This document shows positions 1-30,960 of a DNA stretch of 64,000 nucleotides, piece by piece. Every line of letters begins with the position of its first letter. Positions within the stretch are counted from its first letter, which is position 1. Source of the DNA: Baylisascaris procyonis (Eukaryota > Nematoda > Chromadorea > Rhabditida > Ascarididae); contig JAZARR010000110.1 of assembly GCA_037389465.1 (NCBI GenBank), positions 62,001 through 126,000 of the forward strand. Direction: 5' to 3'. The position numbers and the translations under genes are program-made. Below the pieces are notes generated by a model. That model had not been told where the DNA came from. It was given only the letters and a program-made list of their open reading frames with translations, and ran no database searches.

Positions 1-62
1 TGAGTGTTATCTATTGCACTTGTTGAATAAAACATAACTGATAGAGGAACATATCATTTCAG
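1..62 (+). other. Tail of the upstream ACSL intron
   Basis: This is the 3' end of an intron whose start lies outside the window. It finishes with a TTTCAG acceptor at 57-62. Confidence 0.8.
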
Positions 63-17481
<17,419 letters not shown>

Positions 17482-17844
17482 ATAGTAAAGTATCTCGTTA
17501 AATCTTACGCCTTTTGCTGCTAGCTTTTTCTTTTGTGGCTTAATGAAATTTTTTTCTTGCAACATCGGTTGTTTAGTTTTTTTCGGGACGTTTATCTCCT
17601 TTCTTTCTGCTTAGGTTTTTTATGCCGTATGTTGCGGATTTATTTTTCTGCTTAGAAACGTCACATCGTGGTTATGAGTGTGTTTTGAGTATGCCGTTTT
17701 CGCTATGTCGTTATATGCATTATGCGTATAGGACAAGTCATCAGTAGCTTATGTCATTTCTAAAGATATGGCGCTACGAGCTTTTATTTTTATCATGAAA
17801 TTCCATGAAATTTATAAAAAGATATTCAGCGTTAACCGGTAAAA

Positions 17845-17850
17845 AATAAA
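17845..17850 (+). promoter_or_regulatory. Candidate polyadenylation signal of the ACSL gene
   Basis: AATAAA lies 364 bp after the stop codon. It is the first perfect hexamer seen downstream, so it is a reasonable but untested 3' end signal. Confidence 0.4.
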
Positions 17851-20800
17851 GTGGACAGTATTTGATCAGCGCCCTGATGCATTTATTTAATCTTTTAGAC
17901 GTTGAATAGCACTCACCAGCATAACTCCATTGTCGCACTACGAAGGGCATCTTCGGTTCCACACTTTAAAATTTCCACGGATTGTCTTGTGGCATATATT
18001 CGGTCTTTGTTGAAAACCCGTGGGGGGAATGGGGGCATGGAAATCGGAGCTGCTGGTTGGGTATATTCAATGATGTCTTCCGTGATGATTCAGGTATGGA
18101 GCTGTTGATGTTAGTTTTGACGATACCCGCATACTGTCCTTCAGAAAGCCTAATATACGTTCCGATTCTAGCCAACGAAGGATCTCAAAATCTTTGCTGA
18201 GCAGATTTGTGCTTACACGACAATCCTGGAAATGTGAATCCCCTGTCCAGTGGTCTTTGGTAATTTAGAATAAAAGCGTGAGATGATGTCGTGAGGGTCC
18301 ACAAGACTATTAAGGACTTTTGCTATCATTTCCCGCAGTAACGCGATCGGATATTTTTTCTGTAGAATATCTCAGCGGTCGAGTGTTTGAAAAGGAGCAA
18401 AAGCAACAGGCAACATTTGCGGAAACTTAATAGCATTGAACGTTATGAGCACTTTTAATGTATTATTTCAGCTACCAGAAAGAACGATTGCTAGAGCGGT
18501 GAGTGTTCCGGAAAAACATGATATGGATGTCATTGACTTCCGCTTAAAGAAATGGCGCACGTTTCGTCGAGTCTTCCCTGAACGACGCAAATATTCTTGT
18601 TGTTGCAGTTTTTGAAACATAGATGTGCATGAAAAGTCACATTAAAAAAATCACTCAAGGTAAAAACGGCCTTTTGGGAATCGAATGGCGTCTATTTGAA
18701 TCGTGAAAGTTTTTATATCTTTTGATTGCTTTTTGGTGATCTTTTTTTAGGTTTAATTCAGAAAATTGAAAACTATAAAAGTTCCCGTCTCTAACGATTA
18801 TCTTTTGGTAATTATTCCGAGACTTATTTTAGAATACTCACATTGTTGCGTTTTGGTATGACCTCGAGGGGTATATTATGGTACGGAATTGAGACTCTTT
18901 CAGTTGGAGAAGAAAAAATTAAAGTAAAGCTGTAGAGTACAACGACGATAGTGATCATCAAGCGCTGTACAGCTAGCTACTTATTGCCCAATGTCTATAT
19001 GCTTGAATTACATCTTTTATCCTTTCAGCGTCAAGAATTGAACTTCTGGTCGTGCTATTGAGCAGCAAAAGACCATTGAAGTTTCACTGATAGTCTACCA
19101 TTCAGTTGTGTCGAACATTGATCCGGTGCATAAGCTTGTTTAGTTGGTTCATTGTACAGTGACATATGTGAGGGCCAGTATGTTGTCCAATGGTACCAGT
19201 GGAAAGATGATTCTAGTATAATTGATAGCTAGATGGATAAAAGATGGAAAATGTGAATGGTAGTCTAGGATTTTTTCGCACACGAGTTGTGGTCAGTGAA
19301 AACATAACTCTTAGAACCATTTATGAACTTACTTTTGGCTTTTTAATGATGAATATTTCTCTCCAGTCATGAAAATATAAGTGAATAATCTTTCAGATTG
19401 ATCGGTCTGGCTCTGTCATTAATTCTTCTTGTAGATTTTTTATCGATATAAGCAGTAAACGAGCAGCATAAAAAATGCTTGCCTGATAAACGCTTTATTA
19501 GTGAGCGTTTTCCTTTGTGTGTTTTCTTGCTGTGTTGAGTTGCGATTTTATGAACGCTATAGTTATTTCGAGATTGACGCACAATATGTCATTTATAATC
19601 AGCAGTTTTATCGTGTCATTTAACTTTTAAATCTTGTTTGTTCTTAATAAATTAAATAAGAATCGATGTGCAGAAACATACTAAATGTAGTTTTGCCACT
19701 TCCGATTGATGGAAGGTGATATGAAATACCATCAGAGAGAGATCTGTAGGTTGGAAAGAGTTTATGTGAGAACACATATGGCGAACAATTAGACAAAATG
19801 AAAGACCCGCTCGAGTCAATAAAAATTGGTCACCACAATATATTACAATCGAATGTTTTCCTATGATTCGTAGTTTTCGTCATGGTATATACCGTCATCA
19901 TTCAGTTAATAGGAAGTGAGTCATATGTTCATTATTGCAGAAAGTGAATGCAAAACATCGAAAGATAAAGTACGTTTCTATTCAATTTGTTGAATGAAAA
20001 AGCTCACATCAAACTTCTATCAAGACAGCGGTGCTACGAGATTCACATAGGTGTCTCGGAGCAATCGATCAAAATAAACCTCATACCATAATGAAGAACA
20101 AATCATTTGGGTGAAAAAAATGCTCTTAAAAAATCGAAAGGAGTGCCATTCGTTGTTGTTTCCGGTTTGTAAGCAGCGCAAGGTCGATCGATCCCCTAAG
20201 GTGACTCATTCCGGGCCCTAATCCACCTGCTTAGTAATGCCAGATGAGTTTACTTGGCTACAAAGCTTGAAAGTTCAGTTAATGCCTTTGCCTATCGTTT
20301 CGCAGTCGCAGCCTGTCTAGCGCTTCCATTGTCATCCTTTACATCAATAAATGCTACCCACTAGTATTGGGCACCTTCAAAATGTTTGAAGTGTAGTCAC
20401 GCTCTTTGTTTAGACCTCGTTCACATCCTTGGTTTATACCTACCTCACATCTCTGGATTATACCCCTCTCACATCCTCGTTTGCTTCATTGTTGAATTTG
20501 TGTTTAAAATGAAATGCGAAAATTTCCAAGAAGTTTCATCGGACAGATTCAACAACAATGTCATCGCATTTGGAACAAATCATATGCCCAGTGGCTATAA
20601 TTGAAACTAACCTCGAAAGTCGGCGGCAATATTCTTACTAGTGGCTTTGTCTTGTCGACAGTTCCCGATGTTGCATCTCATATGGTGCGATCATTACATT
20701 TGTACGATTCACACCATGCAGCTACAAGCTGTGACTGATTCTACCGTTGTATTAAATTCGAGCCTAAACATGGGCATATGTCATGTGACGATATCAAATC

Positions 20801-22146
20801 TTTAGGCACTTTAATGATGAGATCGCATCTTCACTACTTAAAAAATAGTTGTGACGAACGGGCAACAAGTGACATTTTATATTGTGAAATATTGAAGTAC
20901 CATTATATTGATCATCTCTTAAAAATGTCGAAATACATTGTGTTAACTTCAGTAACTACGCTGCTTAGAGGGCGATAAATTTCTAAATTATTTGCGAAAA
21001 GTTTGCGAACACTGGCTAATTTTCTAAAGAAAGATCATTATTATAGATCAACAGAGTGGACATTGAATATCACTTTGGGGTGCCCTACACAACGAAGGAT
21101 CTGTGCATAAGCATTTCACAAGGGAACTTGAAATATCTCCCTATCCATTAAGTCTGAGGGGGAGATTATTTTGGCAAGCTTTATTGATAATCAATTTAGG
21201 CTTCAATTTGTATTTTCTGTTCGAATGCCTCAACTCACTCGTTCAACGACAATATTAACTATGGTATGGCTAATGCGAGAAAGAAATTATATTCAAGAGA
21301 GATAATGAGTCTAAATAAATACCTAAGCATAGCATCTGCTAGAATCGATTCAGATACTTTGAAAACCATTTAGGTGACGCTTACAATCTTTTTTTTTTCA
21401 TACGATTAGTTGTTGGTTTTGAAAATAGTGCTGTTGTATAGCGATTTTTTGTTGGTTTTGCATAGGTAGAAAAGCCATGCTAGAAAATTTTACTAATTGG
21501 CTCAAAAATGCATGACGCTATGCGTTTTAAGAAATTTGAAAATATTCCCTCAAGTATCAAGGAGAGTTTCTTGCTTACTTTTTTGGATTATTTCTGAAGC
21601 AATCTCGTCTCCAATCCTCAGAGTGCTCAAATGACTATGGCATTTTTTTAGCGAATTGCAGCGGAATTGTATCATCCACTTTTGAAGATCTCTGAAAAAA
21701 ATTTCTCAAGGTTTCATATTTAACGGTATTAACAATCATTAGGGGTCCATTTTCTGATTTCAGAACTTTGTTAGTCACGTATACTCCTTAATACAAAAAT
21801 ATATGTAGAACGGCTTCTCGCAATTAGCGCAAATAGACAATTCTTTTAGAATTTTTTTACAAACTTATTGTACTGAAATTGTGGGAAACGGAGCATCTTG
21901 AATGCCTTCAGAACCCGATGCTTCAATCGATCAATAAATAAAGGAAACTTCTATCCACTGTCGATTGATGGATGAGATTTGCAAATGCTGCAAAGCTGTC
22001 TGCAACGCTTCAACTTGCAAACGAAAAATAGCCTTGTAAATTGAAGCTACTACCTTTTGCAAATATTCCGGAAGCACGGCATGATTGTTCCGAGTATTTC
22101 TTGGATGAGAACAGCATTCATTCTACATGCAATTAGCTTAAACATG

Positions 22147-22275
<129 letters not shown>

Positions 22276-25200
22276 TAGAGCCATCAGGTATTAGCTCAGG
22301 TGAGATTTCTCCGGCCTTTGGTTTAGAATGATGAAGAACCCTGTTGAAATAAATGATTGAATGATCACTAATGGAGAAGATTTCAGAGAAATAGTGTACT
22401 CAACATTAAGAGCATGTTGTTTTTAAATCGAATGCAGTCAGTCAGTAGGGATATCGCAGTCAATAAGACTAAAAAGACTCGAAATTGCAAAGAACATTTA
22501 AAGCACCTATCGAAATCGATGCAACTATTTAGCTGTGGGATGAGAATACTAAGGCCATTCAGTAAAAATATTCTTTTGAAAAATGTTGAGGTGATTATTT
22601 AGTTGATCGAACTAAGGCAACCGAAGGAAAATTCCACTCAGCAGTGAGGTTGCCAAACAAATTTTCTCAGCCCAAAATTTAATGCGTCGCTTCAGTCATA
22701 CTAGTACCACAATCACAACATCCACCTGTTGTTCCTTTTCTTCGCTTTGTAACAGCGAAAAATTACATCGAAGCGCTGTGAGAGCAAGAAGCCGGTGATA
22801 CGTTTATGCTTTGAGCATTAAAATATATCTTAAGGGAGAGCATGACTGTTTGGTATTTAGATTTCGGTATTTAAGTGCCTTCTATGTAAGTCACAATTGG
22901 GTCCTAGATTCCTAGTGAACTCCAACTACCCTAATTTCTCCCTCCATTAGCCGTCTTCCCAGATGGTAGTTATCGATGCCATTGATTTTTGTCCAGAGAG
23001 AAGAAAGGACCTTTGTTGGCTCACTACACGCAACGTAAATTCCAAACGGATTTGTTTCCGCTTCAGAAGCAACCGTTTATACACGCCCACAGAATGAGAC
23101 TGCCAAATATATAAACGGAAATGAATTTTGAGAGGTTTTCAAGCGGCAATCTACCGCAATAATTGCCTGAGGCTATTTACCTAATCGAAACACTTCTCGC
23201 AACAAGCCAACGACGTTAAGCCTGTCCGACATCTCGATCACCTTCGATGCATCTTTATTGTTTCATTACTGCAGAAGGTAGTTTGTTTCGTCGACGTCAT
23301 TAGTATTACCAAACGATATTGATTCTATGGTATTGGCTACTCCTTTGGTCACTTTAGATTTATGGTAAAGTTGATCTCTCCCCATATGGATTATGGTTTG
23401 TCTTAGGGGTGTAGTCGAGGACCTAAATAGGCTGTGGTTTTGCTTACTAATCACCGTATGTGTTTTTTATCGCCTCATGTTTGTTGTTGCTCGTAATAAA
23501 CAAGCTTCGCTATTTCGGTGAGGTTCTCCACATCCCAGAACGGTCGCAGCCACCATCATATGCTTCCCTCAGAATTCGCATGCTTTTAGCCATAGGAGGA
23601 AATAGCTCTTCGATGGTGGTTTTCACTTTGGCGCCAGGTGCCGAATTTTTCGACATTTGATTGCTAACGTTATAATCTCTGTTCAAAATGATTCGATTGC
23701 CTGAGGTAATTTTCGTACTCTTAATTACCTTTACTAATATAAAGGCCGGAATGTTTTCATTGCTTGCAATGCACAGTCGTTTCGTTCGATGTGCTGTTCA
23801 AGCAAACCTGTAGAGGGAGGCGAACGTTATACTCAATCATTGTGTGTACTCGACGAATACGTTACTGCATTGTGCAAAATGTTACCACACGTTGTAGCAA
23901 CAAGTTTTACAGCCTGGATTATAGGAACCTTCTGAAAAAAAGACAATTCTGTTATCAATGCGATGACGTTGCAAGGAGTAAACATGGATCACTGATCACT
24001 CTACTCGTTAACTTTTTTTCGATCGTCTAAGTTACATTTTAACAAAACATTTCCTCAATAAAATCATGCATTCCGTGACAGCGCCATTTCCCTTCCCCTC
24101 CCCACTACAATCCTTTCCCTTCCTTTCTCCTCGCTACCTCAGCCAAATTTTGTGCATATCATTGATGAGTAAGCAGTCCGTTCAATTCATTCGCTGTAAA
24201 TCTCGAACTAGGTCAGTTAAGCTAAATTTATCAATTCAACGCTAATTTAGATCGGCAGGAGTCATAGAGTTTTTGAAATTTCAAGGGGATATAAATTTTT
24301 TCAAAGTGGCTGAACAACTGATAAATTTTAATGGAAGTAACAAATCGCCCATGAACATCGACGCATATATAAGCAACGATTATTATTGCTTAACAGATTT
24401 TTTTACTTTTTTAAGTACTTATTAAACCAACACTTCCGGCTCCAACTCTTATAAACACATATTGCGGCAATTTTCCTGACACAGTTCTCCCCAAACTGCA
24501 TTGAGGTGTTCCAAACAAAAAACTGGAAATTACTGTATAAACCAGACATTTGTAACCAAATCTGCTAGGTCAGGTTGCTGGAAAGTGAACTGTTTAAACG
24601 TTTAGTACCACATTTTGCAAATCGTCATTTTTTAAACTCTTTTCAGCAGTAGTTCAATAGCATCTTCAATGATATTACATTAGCGTGGAAATGATCTAAT
24701 TTGATCTTCTGGTCGATCATCCTCAGGTAAATGTGACTCAAATATCGAAAGAAACGAGTTTAGGCGGAGCTCCTCGAAAGTTTCCATTGAAATTTCTTCG
24801 AAAAAAACTTCGCATACACTCTTTGCTGTCTGACCTCATTCATTTCCACGTGAGTAAAAATCATCGAAAATAAAACGGAGTAACTTCAGAGGTAATCAAA
24901 AAAATTCAAATGCATATAGCGTAGTGCTACTCATTAGGCTCGTTTGTAATACATTAGGCTAGCAGTCGGAGAAGTCACTTCTCTGAGGTCCCTGACTCGA
25001 AGTGGAGCTCGCGCTAGAGATTCAAATTCTTGGAGTTTCCCGTATAGATCTTCAATTGCATTGTGGTTTCATTTGAGCGCATGCTATTCAAACGAACCTC
25101 GATCGGCGTTATTTATTCGCTTCATTACAATTCAGAGGAAAATAGTTGAATGTGAACGACATTCCACCTCCAATGAGCATTTTCGAATGTTAATTAATGC

Positions 25201-28091
25201 AGTGTAAAAAATTGTAAATCACGAAATCATTTCTTCTATTCTGCTATTCCAGAAATATATTTTTTTGTTGCTGAATAGAGAGTTTTCGACTTGAGGCGCG
25301 ATTAAAAATCCTGAAATAATTTAGATGAGAGATGGAATACAGTGCTTTCGATGACAAAACGAGAGAGAAGGATGAGACATTTTGAAAGTACGCAAGCGAA
25401 ATAAGATGAAATTTCCCAAACGTCACTGACGTTCATCTCCATAGGATATAGCGATCGCAGTGATCAGTGAAGGAGAAGGGAGAGGGTCTAGATGGACGTT
25501 CAAAAGTTCTGTTTCCGAGCTGTGCGACATCAATCGGATAAGATCACTGAACTAAGCAAACCAAAAGCTTCTGAAAATTTGATGTATACTCTTCAACAAC
25601 TCTTTATTTTTCATGTCTTACAGCACCACTCATTTGAGATATGGAAAAGAAAGTAGACCAAAATTCTTCCAAATCGGTCCTCAAAAGTTTCGATTTTCAT
25701 TATACGAGGGCATTTGCTAGGAGCTATGTGACGAGTATTGCATCAGTCAACAAGCGACAATGCAAACGTTCTTCGAATGCAACTAGAACCACTAAACCGG
25801 TTCTGAGCTCTAAATCTCGAATCTATATCCACTTCCCATCGATGAGTGAGTTCATTGCCAACATCTGCCCATGATTGCTTTTCCTATCAGGAAGTGTTCT
25901 ATGTAGAGGCGTGTCACATCGGGCTGTAAATGACGTGGCATAAAGGCGTGTGCGTTTATGGCGAATGTGCTTGTCAACACGCTTTCGTTATCATGCAAGC
26001 GTAAGTCAACCCGTTGTGAATGCACACTGTGAATCGCTTTATGGGTGTGGCCATCACTTCAATTTCTCCATAGGTTATATGTGCTTGTGTTAATGTGCTG
26101 CAATCGATTTACAACTTACTACTTACTCAGCAACTTAGTCAAAAATCCATTACTCAACGACTATATTACATGAATGTCGTTGAGCTTTTCCTTGGAGTTT
26201 CCTGTATTTAGTGCCTCCAATTCGAGGAATCGTGGGCTCTTACAATATGCGGATATGGTTAAAGCATCATGCAGTAGTCATGATTAGTATGCATAATACG
26301 ATTAGTTATTCTTTACACGATTTTATTATGATGCTTTATTCAATAATCTCGCCTTTTTAAAATGTGAATCTATTTTATCGACAGAAAAAGCTTTCCGTTA
26401 TGAATTTTTGGAATTTTTGCAGAAGCAAACTATGACGATGCCGATTTTTATGCATATTTGCGTGCTACATATGTGTGCGTGTGCGTTTATTTGTACTAGC
26501 TTCAATTTTCAAGCCGAGAAGGCTATGGCGGTATACCTTGATGGGTATAATGAACTTTAGTCTTCTAGCCCACCTTGGCTTCACTGAATACAAGCTGAGC
26601 ATCTACAAATACGTATTCGTGCGATGGTTCTCGATCGAATCTGTAGAATTTTCGTGGTAACTTTTCAAGAAATAAAGACTGATCTGGTATTATTAGATAA
26701 TAATTTCGACAAATTTTTCCTAAGTAACAGGGTTCTAGTTGCTGTAAGCGGTGTTTAATGCCATAGCTGCAAACCCGAATTTTTTACGTTTTCAACGCAG
26801 AATATTTGCATCTTTTATAGATCACCCATAACAAAACGAATTATCATTGGGAAGAAATTAGTAATCTTTTACTATATTGAATTTTAGTTGAAAATAATAA
26901 AATATTCTATATGATTTATAAACGAAAGTAAATCCTCAACGCGCACTGTCTTAAAGGCGATATGGACGTTGTTTGTTTTTTCTTGGAATTTACTGTAACT
27001 GAAAAAATGTCATAGTCCTGAAGTAGGCCATACTTGAAATAGCTTGGATGGCTGGCGATATTCATCTTCTTGCAAACGTCTCTCTGCATTATTCTGTCTA
27101 AAATCGAAGTAACAATTCGGTAATTTTTCTAGCTACTGCAAGAAAATTATTATATTTTACGGAATTTTGAAAAATTGTAACGTTAATTGCGATCGTTGAA
27201 AACTATTGTCAATGAAAAATAGCTGAAAAATGCGACGGAAAAAAGAAATCGACCAAAATGCGAATTTTATGTAAATACTTCGATATTACTAGGTTTTTTC
27301 GTTTCACCTGATTGTTGTAGCATGATGCGTAACATTTTATAGCATAGCTTTTGGTGAATCCAATACAAGAGATGTGCAAAGCAAACATTTACAAATGCTT
27401 TTATGCGTAGTGATAGCAAGGACAAATAATGACAGGATTTGTCATGTGTAAAATTTTTTTTCAGCACTGACGGATAGGGTACAATATTAGATAAAATTAT
27501 ACTCCACTGGGGTTGAGCTTACATTTTTCTCGTTGAAATGTGACAAACACTCTTCTCATGCAATCATAGCAAAGTATTATATTAGTAAGATTTAAAATTA
27601 CTAATTCTTTAATCAGAAAGCTTGAATGAACGGGAGACAATTTAGCTTATCTGAGAAAGATGAGAAGAAACAGTGTTGGAAGTTATCATGCTGCACTTTT
27701 TATATCATTTACATTATTTTGTTAAAAAAAAAACGACTGTCGTTTATCTTATTGTCATCCTTCGATCAGCTTATTTCCAGCTAATCAGTAATGCGACGTC
27801 TTATTGCCCGCTTATTTTCACGGGGGTATTGTCTGCTTCTCTGTTTATCAAGTGGTGATCAAAACAATATGTGCATTCATCTTTCATGGCCTAACTTCTT
27901 TACTGTGAGAGCTGGAACATTGACATTGGGCTGGGATATCATTGTCTGAGAGCAACATTTGTGCTGATAGATAAGGCCCATAAAGATAGTGGATTCCTGG
28001 AGGCCGCAATTAGAAGGAAAACAAAAATAACTCTCAAAACAAGAGTCCTTATGCCAACGTCTCATCTATCGACCACCGTCGTACCGTCGCT

Positions 28092-28121
28092 GGGGGGGAG
28101 GGGTGGGGGGGAGGGAGAGGG
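28092..28121 (+). other. G-rich tract with G-quadruplex potential
   Basis: Runs of 7, 4, 7, 3 and 3 G are separated by 1-3 bases, which meets the usual four-G-run rule for a quadruplex on the + strand. Confidence 0.6.
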
Positions 28122-28469
28122 TATGGTTAGAATATAAACGTACTAAAATAAAGGGAAGAAGAAAAAGAAAGCAATTCTGGAATATATAAGAGTATTGGCT
28201 CATAGGTAATGTTTAGCCAATAGTGGCTCATGATGTGGTTTAAGTTCGATTCTGAATATTGAAAAAAACCCAAGACTACCGAGGAATGCGCCAAAATCAA
28301 CGATGTGTTTTTCAAAGAAAGCACAACTTGACGAAATAAACAAAATCTTTACGACAGACAGACAAATATCCAAGTAAAATTTTTCAATGATCTGTCTTTT
28401 GCAATAATGCTACAGCGATTGTCGCTTATATATGTCCCCAGAAGAAGCATCGCGTAATTCTTTAACTCA

Positions 28470-28553
28470 AAAATGATATCTCATATAGTGGATTGTTCAA
28501 TTTAATTGCATTAAGAAAATGATATCATATAGTGGATTGTTCAATTTAATTGC
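28470..28553 (+). repeat. Small tandem duplication
   Basis: Copy 1 (28470-28509) and copy 2 (28516-28553) share AAAATGATATC, then CATATAGTGGATTGTTCAAT and TTAATTGC. They differ only by a CT dinucleotide present in copy 1. A 6-bp spacer separates them. Confidence 0.9.
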
Positions 28554-30193
28554 CTGCTATATCTGGTCTAATCATATAATAAATAAGTGAACGAAAAGAA
28601 CGATACGCTTAACGCCTCTTAAACGGTTTGCTCATTCCGCCTATCTGAAATCACGATTTCTAACGTTTTTATTTACTCGCATATCTTTTAGTCCATTCAT
28701 GAATGCGATGACGCCGTATTGACGCCATCATCCCTTTCATCCTCGCCGATCACTCGACAAGTTTTTTTGCTACCCTTTTGTCCTTGCTTAGTCAGCAATC
28801 GCTCTGAATCGGCATTTAAACGTTTTTGCGCTCTTTCACTATTTCATCAAATTTATTCTATTTTTGACTAATCAAATCCTATTCATTTATTTTTCTCTCT
28901 CAATTGCTCGCTCACTTAATTTTCACGATCAATCGTAATAGATATCCTCTATCGGCTATAAATTAGAGTGGGTTTGATTGCTTCGATGAGAAGCTTGTCG
29001 TTTTCAGTGCGTTAATCGGCGATTTTATCCGGTGCAAACTTTGCGCTTTTTAGTATTTGCTTTCATCCGAGGAGGAGCGGAGAAGGGAGGAGGCTGGAAA
29101 TAAATTACAATTAACAAACAACACCAAAAAATTCTGATGAAACTGCATCAGAATGGTTGCTTTCGGAAAATTACTAACTAGTAAACTTCAAAAATGTACC
29201 AATATCTGCAAAGTGATCCCTGCCTTATGCCCCGTAAAATGATCATATATTATAAATAAAGTCCTTGATATACTGTAAAATTGCTGTACTGCATTTTTTA
29301 AATCAAAAACAACCGGGTGGGTGGACAGACTATTTTACTAACTTTGCAAAGTTATAACGATACGAAGAGAAAGCATCGAACATTCGCTAAAGATTCAAGG
29401 CGAAACTTTCTTCGTTTTGGATTAAAACATTTTTTGTTGTTGTTTTAGCTTAGTTAGGCGCTTTCAGTGCTGTCTTAAATATAGCTATTTTCAGGATTTT
29501 TGTTCTGAAGAAAATTTCGTTTCTTACCTTTCATATAATTATTGCTGCAAGCCGAAACCAATTTTTATTTCATTCTTTTTTCAAAAATTTTCGAATATTT
29601 TATTTGAGAAATTTTCTAAATGGAGTAATTGTTATTGTTTTATTTTCATAGAGGAAAATTAATCTTCATGCTTTCTATAATTATAGGAATACAATTGTGG
29701 CGTCAATTTGCATATGCAACTTTTGAGTTCATTTGCAACTTTTGCAACATATGCAACTTCTGAGTTGATTTTTACTGCAGCGATGCAGATGCGAGCAAGT
29801 AGATAATTTTCGTAGAATGGAGAAAAATGCTGAAAATATACTTGTCTATATATAATCAATTTTCTGCATAAATTGGTCAACGCAAAAAATGCATTTTTGG
29901 TTGCAGTTTTTCTTTTGCCGATGGTAGTTTTAGTGGAAATCATATTAGCGTATTATCAGGCGTTATACGTTTATTTTGAGTATTTATTCAGTCATTTGGC
30001 TAAGTGATGTAATTGTGAAAATGCCGTTATCAATTGCATATTTCGCCGGCTGTTGTCAGCAATTCTCATCTCGTTCCTATTGGAAAATCGAATTCTTCAG
30101 TTAAATAATTGTATGGCTGCTCTTCATTTAGGGTCAGTCTCGCCTTGTTGGTATTTGTCTGTCTGTTCATGTGTCTACACTCATCTGTCGCTC

Positions 30194-30212
30194 ATTTGCA
30201 TATTTATTTAAA
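30194..30212 (+). promoter_or_regulatory. Octamer plus TATA-like element, speculative
   Basis: ATTTGCAT (inverse of the octamer ATGCAAAT) is followed directly by TATTTATTTAAA. It lies just upstream of a CpG-richer patch. No transcript can be inferred. Confidence 0.15.
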
Positions 30213-30389
30213 GCTCATATCGAGCGGTCATCTTCGAGCGAATTGAATTTGCATTGTAAATTTAGGAGTGTCGAGTCTGTCGTTCGCTAGATTAGTAACC
30301 ATGGTAGCAGAATTAGCACATTGGATTAGAATTCATTCGGTCAGTTGCTAGCTTAGTTGCTAAACCAGTTAACTGTGATATAATAGGAG

Positions 30390-30960
30390 CAAAATATTGG
30401 TGACCCTCTGCTTCTCCCTACTTCCTCCTCGTCATGTTTCATCCCCTCTCCCACTAATCACTTATCTCTCTATTTACCAACCGTTTTCACAATTCCGCAC
30501 TCAAATAATCAGTCATCTTCCGCAGCGGTCAGTTGTAGATGCCTCCGCGGATTCCTTGGCATTTCTAGGTGTCCATCAAGAGTGAAAGCGCCGGACAGCC
30601 AAAACTCGTCGTCACCTTCTCCAGGTCTTTGCAAGACTAATTATTGTCGTATCAAGTACAAGCGCAAGTATCTTTTTGTCCTCTTTCTGTTTGCTTACTA
30701 GCTCGCCGGTACGCGTACACGCGTATGTTCGCTGGTAGTTCGCCCATACGCGTACATCCGTCCGTGTGTCTTTGTGGCGTCTGGTGTATAAAATGTGATA
30801 TGGTCTGGTGTTGCATGCGGTGCGTGTTTGATCCGGTCTTATTACTAATCTTGTTCTCAAGAATGAGGGAGGTTCGGACTTGTCTCGGGTTGTGCAAGCG
30901 TCCCATCCAACCCAGATTTTTTGGATCGATCTGAGGCCTCCCTTACGGGTTTAAAACCTC
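30390..30960. other. CpG-richer patch in the gene desert
   Basis: The base composition rises above its surroundings and CpG is frequent. Three ACGCGT sites occur within 43 bp (30711-30716, 30719-30724, 30748-30753). Overlapping frames on both strands (30644-30934 +, 30612-30860 -) have low-complexity Cys/Arg/Val-rich products. It could be an upstream non-coding exon or promoter, but nothing proves this. Confidence 0.25.

Noticed and set aside
24960..25020. tRNA-like look of a GC-richer segment with a short hairpin
   Set aside because: No cloverleaf, A-box or B-box sequence could be fitted.
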